From Rhodopseudomonas sp. (GTDB lineage: Bacteria > Pseudomonadota > Alphaproteobacteria > Rhizobiales > Xanthobacteraceae): a DNA stretch of 64,000 nucleotides. Both the position numbers and the translations under genes were made by a program. Under the pieces are notes generated by a model, which saw only the letters and a program-made list of their open reading frames with translations, made no database searches and was not told the DNA's origin. Shown piece by piece: positions 43,922 through 51,665 of the stretch; the stretch's first letter is position 1, and the number at the start of each line of letters is the position of its first letter. The DNA is taken from positions 117,278 to 181,277 of the forward strand of contig WGNB01000007.1 of NCBI GenBank assembly GCA_016124795.1, in the 5' to 3' direction.

Positions 43922-45990
43922 GCCGGCACGGCGTCGTTAAGGCCGCGCTTCTTCAACAGCGCGTCGACCGACGGCAGCTTGCCGCGGAAGGCCTTATAGG
44001 CCTCGCCCGGATCGCGCAGATTGCCGGCGCTATAGATGAAATCGTGCAGCCGCCGGGCGGTCGCCGGATCGAAGGCGTCGCCGGTTTCCTCGAAGGCCTG
44101 GAAGGCGTCGGCGTCGAGCACCTCGGACCACATATAAGAGTAATAGCCGGCCGCATAACCGCCGCCGGAGAACAGATGCTGGAAATGCGGCAGACGATGC
44201 CGCATCACGATCTCCGATGGCATCGCGATCGCCGCCAGCCGGTCGCGCTCGAATTGCGTGACATCGAGCGCGCCCGCGTCAGGCAGCGCGTGAATGTCGA
44301 GATCGACCAGCGCGCAGGCCGTGTATTCGACGGTGGCAAAACCCTGACCGTAAGTGCGCGTCGCCAGGATCTTGTCGAGCAGCGCCTTCGGCATCGGCTC
44401 GCCGGTCCTGGCGTGGCGGGCATAGGTCCGCAAGATATCGGGCACCTCCAGCCAGTGTTCGTAAAGCTGCGACGGCAATTCGACGAAATCGCTCGACACC
44501 GACGTGCCGGACAGCAACGGATAGGTCACGTTCGACAGCAACCCGTGCAGGCCATGGCCGAATTCGTGGAACAGCGTGCGGGCGTCATCGAAGGACAACA
44601 GCGCCGGTTCGCCCGGGGCGGGCTTGGAAAAATTACAGACGTTGAGAATGATCGGCCGGACATCGCCGGACAGTTTCTGCTGGTCGCGCAGCGAAGTCAT
44701 CCAGGCGCCGGAATGCTTGGAGCCGCGCGCGTAATAATCACCGATGAACAGACCGACATGCCGGCCTTCCGCGTCGGTTACATCCCAGGCGCGCGCGTCG
44801 GGATGATAGAGCGACACGGTCACCGGCTTGAAATTCAGACCGAATAGACGATGCGCGGTCTCGAAGGCCGCCTCGATCATCTTGTCGAGCTGGAAGTAGG
44901 GCTTGATCTCGCTTTCATCCAGATCGAATTTCGCCTTGCGCAGCTTCTCGGCGTAATAGCGCCAGTCATGCGGCGCGAGCGCGAAGTTGCCGCCCTCCTG
45001 CGCGATCATCGCTTGCAAGGCGTCGCGTTCGGCGCCGGCCTTGGCGCGGGCGCGCGACCAGACCTCATCGAGCAGATGACGCGCGGCCTGCGGCGTCTTG
45101 GCCATCTGATCGTCGAGCCGGTAGTCGGCGTAAGTGGCAAAACCCGACAGCCGGGCCCGCTCGCCGCGCAACGCCACCGTCTCGGCGATCACCGCGCGAT
45201 TGTCGGTCGCGCCACCGTTCTCGCCACGCTTGATCCAGGCCTGAAACACCTTCTCGCGCAGATCGCGCCGCGACGAGAATTGCAGGAAACCCTCGCAGGA
45301 CGAGCGCGCCAGCGTGATCGCATATCGGCCCTTATGGCCGCGCTCTTCCGCCGCGGCAGCGGCCGCAGCGCGGGCAAAATCCGGCAGACCGGCAAGATCG
45401 TCTTCATCCAGAATGAGGGCATAGGACTTCTCGTCCGCCAGCACGTTCTGGCCGAACTGGGTGCCGAGACTGGCCAGCCGTTCATTGATCGCGGCGAGCC
45501 TGTCTTGCGCAGCCTGATCGAGCGCGCCGCCGGCGCGAACGAAGCGCGTGTTATAACGCTCCAATAGCCGCGCCTGTTCGTCATTCAGGCCCAGCGCGGC
45601 ACGCCGCGCATAAAGATCGGCGATGCGCGCGTAAAGCTTGCGGTCGAGATACATCGCGTTGGAATGACGCGCCAGCAGCGGCGAGATATCGCGCTCGATG
45701 GCTTCGATCTCATCGCCGGTATCGGCACCGGCTTTGACAAAAAACACGTTGGCGACCTTGTCGAGAACGCGGCCACTGCGCTCCAGCGCGACGATGGTAT
45801 TCTCGAAACTTGGCGGCGCGGGGTCGGCGGCGATGGCGTCCAGCTCGGCGCGGTGCGCCGCCAGGGCCCGATCGAAAGCCGGCCGGAAATGTTCCGGCTT
45901 GAGCAAAGCAAAAGGCGGCAAGCCGAATTCGCCGGTCCATTCGGTCAGGAGGGGATTGGGAGCGCCGGTCGCGGAAGAGGTCTGGGTCAT
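43918..45990 (-). CDS. M3 family oligopeptidase (Dcp/PrlC-like)
   Basis: The 690-residue protein is a zinc metallopeptidase that cleaves short peptides in the cytoplasm. The zinc motif FHEFGHGLHGLLSNV is at about residue 474 (HExGH, with the third ligand Glu downstream), and EWTGEFGLPPFALLKPEHFRPAFDRAL opens the protein as in Dcp/oligopeptidase A. Length fits the family (about 680). No signal peptide is seen. Its stop overlaps the GGT-like start, so it is first in a two-gene operon. Confidence 0.94.
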   Translation of the reverse strand: MTQTSSATGAPNPLLTEWTGEFGLPPFALLKPEHFRPAFDRALAAHRAELDAIAADPAPPSFENTIVALERSGRVLDKVANVFFVKAGADTGDEIEAIERDISPLLARHSNAMYLDRKLYARIADLYARRAALGLNDEQARLLERYNTRFVRAGGALDQAAQDRLAAINERLASLGTQFGQNVLADEKSYALILDEDDLAGLPDFARAAAAAAAEERGHKGRYAITLARSSCEGFLQFSSRRDLREKVFQAWIKRGENGGATDNRAVIAETVALRGERARLSGFATYADYRLDDQMAKTPQAARHLLDEVWSRARAKAGAERDALQAMIAQEGGNFALAPHDWRYYAEKLRKAKFDLDESEIKPYFQLDKMIEAAFETAHRLFGLNFKPVTVSLYHPDARAWDVTDAEGRHVGLFIGDYYARGSKHSGAWMTSLRDQQKLSGDVRPIILNVCNFSKPAPGEPALLSFDDARTLFHEFGHGLHGLLSNVTYPLLSGTSVSSDFVELPSQLYEHWLEVPDILRTYARHARTGEPMPKALLDKILATRTYGQGFATVEYTACALVDLDIHALPDAGALDVTQFERDRLAAIAMPSEIVMRHRLPHFQHLFSGGGYAAGYYSYMWSEVLDADAFQAFEETGDAFDPATARRLHDFIYSAGNLRDPGEAYKAFRGKLPSVDALLKKRGLNDAVPA

Positions 45991-46080
45991 GAACCTTATC
46001 TACGGTTCCGACCCGCAAGGCGCAACGCCAACCTGAAAGCGAAAAATTATCCCGAAAAAGAAAAGACCTCCCAAGCGCGA

Positions 46081-46118
46081 AAAGACCTCGGCCCCGGGGG
46101 GAAAGCCGAGGTCTTTTG
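46081..46118 (-). terminator. Strong hairpin terminator of the DUF892 gene
   Basis: Perfect 13-base arms AAAAGACCTCGGC (46081-46093) and GCCGAGGTCTTTT (46106-46118) around a 12-base loop end the minus-strand ferritin-like gene. The T run works in either direction because each arm carries four A/T. Ten bases of the left arm occur again at 46061-46070, giving a second possible left arm. Confidence 0.75.
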
Positions 46119-46164
46119 CCAACCGGGGCGGCCAGCGGCCCCCGGTCAACTTTCGTTAGACCGA

Positions 46165-46668
46165 TCAGGCCGCCTTGGCGTTGATACCGCGCTCGGCCAG
46201 ACTCGAGAGCTTGGTATCGGCCGCCTTTTCGTCCTTGAGGTTCTGTTCCAGCAGGCTGGCGCAATCGGCGCGGCCAAGCTGTCGGGCCCAGGCGATCAAG
46301 GTGCCGTAACGGGTCATCTCGTAATGTTCGACCGCCTGTGCCGCCGCGATCAGGGCGGCGTCGAGCACGGCCTTGTCTTCCACCTCGCCGGCGATTTCGT
46401 CGGCCTCCTCGAGAATGCCGTCGATCGCCGGGCAATTGACACCCTCGGCCTTGACGCCATGCAGCTTGAACACCTGCTCGAGCCGCGCGATGTGGTTCTT
46501 GGTCTCGCCGAGATGCGACTGGAAGCCCTGCTTCAGGCTGCTGTCGGTTGCCTTCTTGACCATGTCAGGCAGCGATTTCACGATCTGATGTTCGGCGTAA
46601 TAGATGTCCTTGAGCGTATGAACGAACAGATCGTTCATCGTTTTGATGTCCTTGCTGAACAGGCCCAT
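46165..46668 (-). CDS. DUF892 family ferritin-like protein (YciF-like)
   Basis: The 167-residue protein belongs to the DUF892/YciE-YciF family: small ferritin-like four-helix proteins with unclear function, often induced by stress. Carboxylate/histidine motifs expected for a di-iron site are DIYYAEHQIVKSLP (about 22-35), GETKNHIARLEQ and QAVEHYEMTRYGTLIAWA. ATG 46668 is preceded by AGGAGAAGTTCC, a good ribosome site, and the longer frame (10 more residues) lacks one. It appears to be a single gene with its own terminator. Confidence 0.88.
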   Translation of the reverse strand: MGLFSKDIKTMNDLFVHTLKDIYYAEHQIVKSLPDMVKKATDSSLKQGFQSHLGETKNHIARLEQVFKLHGVKAEGVNCPAIDGILEEADEIAGEVEDKAVLDAALIAAAQAVEHYEMTRYGTLIAWARQLGRADCASLLEQNLKDEKAADTKLSSLAERGINAKAA

Positions 46669-46872
46669 GGAACTTCTCCTGATGTGATATGTGAACACGA
46701 TGCCGCCGGCATCGATTGCACTACCAATGCATCACGGCGCGAGCCGTTCCTGTTCCATCGGTCTTTTAAGACTGACGCTTGATCAAGACTTTCAAACAAG
46801 AAAGCCGGCAAAGCGCTTCACTATGTCTTTTTTATAAATTCAAGTTCACGACAGGGCTGCGGAACCGGTGGT

Positions 46873-48711
46873 TCAGCCGCGCAACGCCCGCAGCGCATTG
46901 AAGATCACCGCCACATCGATGACCTCCTGCAATAGCGCGCCTTCAACCGGCCGCAATTGACCGAGTGCAGCGACCACCATGGCAATCGCCGACAGTCCGA
47001 TGCCGACAACCACGCTCTGCAAGGCGATACGACGCGAACGGCGCGCGATCTGAACGGCCGGGAGCACATGGTCGAGCCGATCGACCAGCAAGACAACATC
47101 GGCCGCCTCGGCGCTCGCCGCCGCGCCTTTGGCGCCCATCGCCAGACCGATATCGGCGGCGGCCAGCGCCGGCGCGTCATTGACGCCGTCTCCGATCATC
47201 ATCACCGGACCGTTCTTGCGTTCCGACAGCACCACCAGGATTTTCTGGTCCGGCGTCAGTTCCGCCCGCACCAGATCGATCGACAGGCCGGCGGCGATGA
47301 AGGTCGCGACCTCCGCGCGGTCGCCGGTCGCCAGCACGACGCGCTCGATGCCAATCCGGCGCAACGCGCGCAACAGTTCCTCGGTGCCGGCGCGCAGTTC
47401 GTCGGCCAGCGTCAGAAGGCCGACCAGTTTGCCGTCGACCGCCACCGCGACCGCAAGAGCCCCGGGCGGACGCCCTCTCGACAGCGCCGCGAAGCCGTCA
47501 CTGCCGAGCCTGCCGGTAATGAAGGACGGACCGCCGACCATCACGTGATGGCCGTCGACCAATCCTGCGATACCCTCGCCGGCGGTCTCCACGACCTCGG
47601 TCGGGATCGGCAGCCGGAGACCCTGGTCCCGCGCGGCCTCGACAATCGTCTGGGCAATGATGTGCTTGGAGGCCTGGTCGAGCGACGCCGCCAGCCGCAG
47701 GACTTCCGCTTCGGCAATACCGTCGGCGACCTTCGTGGCGACGATCCGGGCATGACCGACGGTCAGGGTGCCGGTCTTGTCGACGACCAGCACCTTGATC
47801 CGCGCCAGCATCTCGATGGCACGGCCGCCCTTGATCAGAATGCCGAGCTTGGCGGCGCGTGACAGACCGGCGACGATCGCCACCGGCACCGCCAGAATGA
47901 GCGGACAAGGCGTCGCCACCACCAGCACTGCCACCGCCCGGGCCGGATCGCCGGTGAGCCACCACGCCGCACCAGCCAGCGCCACCGTCGCGACCAGAAA
48001 GACAATCGCAAATCTGTCGGCCATCCGCGACATCGGCGCCCGCGACCGCTGCGCCGCTTCGACCAGCCGGACCACGCCGGCATAGGTACTCTGGGCCGCC
48101 GGGCGCGCCGCCAGCAGATCAAAGGCCTCGCCGGCATTCGTCGAGCCGCTCAGGACCGGCTGACCGGCATTGAGCCTGACCGGCATCGCCTCCCCGGTGA
48201 GCGCGGACTGATCAAGGATGGCGACTCCGGATATGATATTGCCATCGACCGGCACGACGTCGCCTTGCCGGATCAATAGCCGATCATCGGGCATGACGAC
48301 GTCGAGCGGGACCTCCTCGAGCTGGCCGTCGCGATGGCGCATCACCGTCCGCGGCACCCGCGACAGCAGCGCCGTCATCTCACGGCGCGCCGCGCGTTCG
48401 GCAAAAGCTTCGAGAAACTGGCCACCCGCATACATCAAGGCGACGATGGCGGCGGCCAGGCTTTCGCCGACGGCGAGCGCCGCGCTCATCGACAAGGCCG
48501 CCACAATGTCCAGCCCGACATCGCCACGCCGCAGGCTGACGACAATGTCGACGATCAGTGCCGTCAGCACCGGCAGCGTCACCGCGATCCAGATCGGTCC
48601 GGCCCATGCGGCAAGACCGCCGAACCGGGCGGCCAGGCCCACGACCAGACCGGCCGCCACCAAGGCCGCCAGGAAACGCCGGGCCAATGTTCGTGCGCTC
48701 TGTGCCGTCAT
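46873..48711 (-). CDS. Heavy-metal P1B-type ATPase
   Basis: This 612-residue metal pump has all P-type elements: TGEAMP (about 172), the transmembrane metal motif TPCP (267-270), DKTGT (D311, phosphorylated) and GDGVNDAP. It lacks the usual N-terminal HMA or CxxC metal domain and begins almost directly with membrane helices. In the place of the conserved SEHP there is SKHIIAQTIV, so the HP dipeptide of P1B pumps is HI. The TPC-type motif is known from less well studied subgroups, so metal specificity (Zn, Mn, Co or Cu) is uncertain. Position next to the small membrane protein gene on the other strand may be fortuitous. Confidence 0.88.
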   Translation of the reverse strand: MTAQSARTLARRFLAALVAAGLVVGLAARFGGLAAWAGPIWIAVTLPVLTALIVDIVVSLRRGDVGLDIVAALSMSAALAVGESLAAAIVALMYAGGQFLEAFAERAARREMTALLSRVPRTVMRHRDGQLEEVPLDVVMPDDRLLIRQGDVVPVDGNIISGVAILDQSALTGEAMPVRLNAGQPVLSGSTNAGEAFDLLAARPAAQSTYAGVVRLVEAAQRSRAPMSRMADRFAIVFLVATVALAGAAWWLTGDPARAVAVLVVATPCPLILAVPVAIVAGLSRAAKLGILIKGGRAIEMLARIKVLVVDKTGTLTVGHARIVATKVADGIAEAEVLRLAASLDQASKHIIAQTIVEAARDQGLRLPIPTEVVETAGEGIAGLVDGHHVMVGGPSFITGRLGSDGFAALSRGRPPGALAVAVAVDGKLVGLLTLADELRAGTEELLRALRRIGIERVVLATGDRAEVATFIAAGLSIDLVRAELTPDQKILVVLSERKNGPVMMIGDGVNDAPALAAADIGLAMGAKGAAASAEAADVVLLVDRLDHVLPAVQIARRSRRIALQSVVVGIGLSAIAMVVAALGQLRPVEGALLQEVIDVAVIFNALRALRG

Positions 48712-48872
48712 CCGATCACATTTAGCGGCCCCAGCCGGCGCCGCCATGACCAGGATCAATTCGCGTTATCAAAGCCTTGCGGCGACTTGCCGCGAATTGC
48801 CGCGACGCCGCCGCGGGGCTTGCCTGATCGGCCGGATTCGGGTTGATTGCGGCCATCTTACAGGAGGCCCGC

Positions 48873-49124
48873 ATGGCCACGCAGAACCGTCGCATCGTCT
48901 GGCTCAACGTCATCACCGTCATCAGCGCCACCATCCTGATCGGCGCCGAGGTGTTCGGCGGCGCCTTTGCGCTGTCCTGGGCGATCGCCACATTGAACCC
49001 GGACCTGATCGGCACGATCGGCCGGCGCATCCTCGACGGCATCTTCATGCTCTGCGGCCTGTTCATCATGGTGCAGTTCGTGCGCTTCGCGCACCGCATC
49101 GAGCCGTTCACCGCGCGCCGCTGA
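48873..49124 (+). CDS. Small two-helix membrane protein, unknown function
   Basis: The 83-residue protein (MATQNRRIVWLNVITVISAT) has two hydrophobic helices, at about 11-42 and 60-75, with a short loop containing LNPDLIGTIGRR. It matches no family that I recognise. The start at 48873 follows an AGGAGG ribosome site at ideal spacing, whereas an in-frame ATG ten codons earlier has none. It is divergent from the P-type ATPase gene (161 bases apart). Confidence 0.7.
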   Translation: MATQNRRIVWLNVITVISATILIGAEVFGGAFALSWAIATLNPDLIGTIGRRILDGIFMLCGLFIMVQFVRFAHRIEPFTARR

Positions 49125-49200
49125 CGCGACGCAGCGGGAGTTCTGAAAAAAGTTAAGGAAGATTTGGCGCGCGGCGGGCTGAATCGTACTAATTCCCTTG

Positions 49201-49669
49201 CATCGCCCCAAAAATTTGTTATTTCACTCTTGCCCAATTTCGCACGTGCCTGTGGTCGTGTGTCAATCGGTAGGTAGCGGGACAAGAGGCCCGCCAGCCG
49301 CCTGAGGTCAGCGAGCTTCTCTCACGGCTCTCAAGAGCCCCTAGAGAGAGTAAGTAGCCTCAAGTTTTCTGATTGGCAGCCGGAGGCGAAACCGGCGCAC
49401 TCTGCTCTCCGCAGGGGACGCGACTTAAAGCAACGACGGAGCGGGCTTCTTTGGTCTCTGCTGGCCTTCCACCGCCAGCGACGGGTTACCGATGAGGCTT
49501 GTCCATCTTTGCCAACAGTGAGGCGGGGTCTCCCCTCCAATCTCAAGGCAGCACCTAGCGGTTAAGAGCTGACGGCACGGCTGCGTCCCCATCGCGCACC
49601 TGCCCAAGGTTCCGACCACCGCGAGATCGAGCGGCTAGAGCCGTTCCTTGAGCCTGGGAGTTTGCGCCA
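49201..49669 (+). ncRNA. speF leader: Structured 5' leader of ornithine decarboxylase (speF-type element)
   Basis: The 545-base gene-free region before the decarboxylase carries a string of stable hairpins on the plus strand: GCGGG/CCCGC (49277-49294), a nested CTCTC(GGCTC/GAGCC)GAGAG (49319-49348), GCCGG/CCGGC (49379-49396), GCTGGC/GCCAGC (49460-49479) and CGGC/GCCG (49632-49643), ending in the GGGAG ribosome site (49656-49660). A long conserved structured leader of about 400 bases, named speF, is known upstream of ornithine decarboxylase in alphaproteobacteria; placement, length and general form match, and the TAGGTAGCGGGACAAGAGG segment looks familiar, but I could not run the covariance model. 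It probably lets polyamines or ornithine control decarboxylase synthesis. Confidence 0.72.
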
Positions 49670-50812
49670 ATGACCGAGCGCATCCGTGAGTTTCTGCGCG
49701 ACCGCCGCGAGCGTGGCATCGACGAAGGCCCCGTGCTGGTCGTCGACCTGGACGTGGTCAAGGACAACTACACGACCTTCGCCAAGGCTTTGCCGGACAC
49801 GCGCGTATTCTACGCCGTGAAGGCGAACCCGGCGCCGGAAGTGCTGAAGCTGCTGGCCAGCCTCGGCTCGTGCTTCGACACCGCCTCGGTCCAGGAGATC
49901 GAGATGGCGCTCGCAGCCGGCGCCACGCCCGACCGCGTCTCGTTCGGCAACACGATCAAGAAGGAACGCGATATCGCGCGCGCCTACGCGCTCGGCATCC
50001 GCCTCTTCGCGGTCGACTGCCAGGCCGAGGTCGAGAAGGTGGCGCGCGCCGCCCCGGGCTCGAAGGTCTTCTGCCGCATCCTGTCGGACTGCGTCGGCGC
50101 CGAATGGCCGCTGTCGCGCAAGTTCGGCTGCGAGCCGGCGATGGCCGTCGACGTGCTGGAGCACGCGCTGCGTCAGGGTCTGGAGCCCTACGGCGTCTCG
50201 TTCCATGTCGGGTCGCAGCAGCGCAACCAGCACGCCTGGGACCGCGCGCTGGCGCAGGCTGCCGGCGTGTTCAAGGAATGCGGCGAGCGCGGCATCAACC
50301 TGTCGATGGTCAACCTGGGCGGCGGTTTCCCGACCAAGTACCTGAAGAACGTGCCGACGGTGAAAACCTACGGCAACGCCATCTTCAAGGCGCTGCGCAA
50401 GCACTTCGGCAACCGCATCCCGGAAACGATCATCGAACCGGGCCGCGGCATGGTCGGCAATGCCGGCATGATCGAGACCGAAGTCGTCCTCGTCTCGAAG
50501 AAGAGCGAGGAAGACGACGTGCGCTGGGTCTACCTGGACATCGGCAAGTTCGGCGGGCTCGCCGAGACGATGGACGAGTCGATCCGCTACGCGATCAAGA
50601 CGCCGCGGGACGGCGACGCGATGACGCCGTGCGTGCTCGCAGGACCCACCTGCGACTCGGCCGACGTGCTGTACGAAAAGCAGCCTTATCCGCTCCCGGT
50701 CAGCCTGGAGATCGGTGACAAGCTGCTGATCGAAGGTACCGGCGCCTATACGTCGACCTACTCGGCGGTGGCGTTCAACGGTCTGCCGCCGTTGAAGACG
50801 ATCCATATCTGA
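49670..50812 (+). CDS. speF: Ornithine decarboxylase, PLP-dependent fold type III
   Basis: The 380-residue enzyme decarboxylates ornithine to putrescine in the cytoplasm. It belongs to the alanine-racemase-fold group (not the E. coli type): K51 in FYAVKANPAP binds PLP, HVGSQ and the GGGFP loop hold the phosphate region, EPGRGMVGNAG follows, and C328 in GPTCDSADV is the catalytic cysteine. Length and motifs fit ornithine/lysine decarboxylases of alphaproteobacteria. It is preceded by the structured leader and followed by acetyltransferase and homospermidine synthase genes. Codons are markedly biased to those ending in C/G, as in highly expressed genes. Lysine activity is possible. Confidence 0.93.
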   Translation: MTERIREFLRDRRERGIDEGPVLVVDLDVVKDNYTTFAKALPDTRVFYAVKANPAPEVLKLLASLGSCFDTASVQEIEMALAAGATPDRVSFGNTIKKERDIARAYALGIRLFAVDCQAEVEKVARAAPGSKVFCRILSDCVGAEWPLSRKFGCEPAMAVDVLEHALRQGLEPYGVSFHVGSQQRNQHAWDRALAQAAGVFKECGERGINLSMVNLGGGFPTKYLKNVPTVKTYGNAIFKALRKHFGNRIPETIIEPGRGMVGNAGMIETEVVLVSKKSEEDDVRWVYLDIGKFGGLAETMDESIRYAIKTPRDGDAMTPCVLAGPTCDSADVLYEKQPYPLPVSLEIGDKLLIEGTGAYTSTYSAVAFNGLPPLKTIHI

Positions 50813-50871
50813 TCGCTCCGCGGTCGGGCCATATCTGACGGTACTTCTTGTTGTTGCCGTCTGACGGTTAA

Positions 50872-50899
50872 GGGAGGTGGGTAACCCGCCTCCCCCTTT
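50872..50899 (+). terminator. Candidate partial terminator between decarboxylase and GNAT genes
   Basis: A 10-base-pair stem GGGAGGTGGG/CCCGCCTCCC (one wobble, loop TAA) is followed by CCTTT. The T run is short, so read-through into the acetyltransferase and homospermidine synthase genes is likely and would set their level relative to the decarboxylase. Confidence 0.5.
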
Positions 50900-50963
50900 C
50901 CTCATCATCGGAATTGAACGGCGCCAGGGCGCGTGCTCACGCACGCCTTGGCGGGGAAGGAGT

Positions 50964-51551
50964 ATGACCATGATCCAGATTCGCCACGAACGCCTCGGCG
51001 ACATCGACGCGCGCGAAATGCTGCTCGACGCCGCCTTCGGCGAGACCCGCACGCGCAAGTCGTCGGAGCGCCTACGCGAAGACCGGCTGCCGGCCGAGGG
51101 CCTGTCGTTCATCGCCTCGGAAGGCCGTCGCGTCATCGGGACCGCGCGGCTGTGGAACATCGCCTGCGGCAATGGTCAGCCGGCGCTGCTGCTCGGGCCG
51201 GTCGCGGTTGCCGAGGATTGCCGCTCGCGCGGCCTCGGCGGTGCCATGGTCCGACGCGCGATCCAGGCCGCGCGCAAACTCGGCCACGCGGCGATCGTCC
51301 TGGTCGGCGACCCGGAATACTACAGCCGCTTTGGCTTCACCGACGCCAAGACCGGCGCGCTGTGGATGCCCGGACCGTTCGAGCGTCACCGCCTGCTCGG
51401 CCGCGAGCTCAAAAAAGGTGGGCTCGACGGCGCGCGTGGCATGATCGCGCCGGCCGGCCGGATGGAGCCGACACCGGACCTCGCCGCGCTGGTGGCGCGA
51501 GACGCGATGGCGGCCCGCTCCGCCCCGCGTCACCGTCCGCGCGCGGCGTAA
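50964..51551 (+). CDS. GNAT family N-acetyltransferase (YhbS-like)
   Basis: The 195-residue protein has the acetyl-CoA-binding core of the GNAT family: LGPVAVAEDCRSRGLGGAMVRRAI (R/Q-x-x-G-x-G/A near residues 90-100) and LVGDPEYYSRFGF, which is typical of YhbS-like members. ATG 50964 follows GGGGAAGGAGT, a strong ribosome site. It sits between ornithine decarboxylase and homospermidine synthase genes, an order seen in other alphaproteobacteria. Acetylation of a polyamine or of a precursor is a natural guess, but the YhbS group is not the known spermidine acetyltransferase group. Confidence 0.88.
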   Translation: MTMIQIRHERLGDIDAREMLLDAAFGETRTRKSSERLREDRLPAEGLSFIASEGRRVIGTARLWNIACGNGQPALLLGPVAVAEDCRSRGLGGAMVRRAIQAARKLGHAAIVLVGDPEYYSRFGFTDAKTGALWMPGPFERHRLLGRELKKGGLDGARGMIAPAGRMEPTPDLAALVARDAMAARSAPRHRPRAA

Positions 51552-51665
51552 AACCGTCATAAAAAACGGCCTCGACTCGACGCCGCCGCGTGGTAATCAC
51601 GCCGCGGCATTTCCTTTCGCCCGGCGCGGCGCTGTTTAACCTCGCGATGACTGGAGGACTATCCG

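Noticed and set aside
49492..49521. Nine-residue leader peptide frame in the decarboxylase leader
   Set aside because: There is no Shine-Dalgarno sequence before it and no ornithine codon pattern; kept only as a remark in the leader finding.
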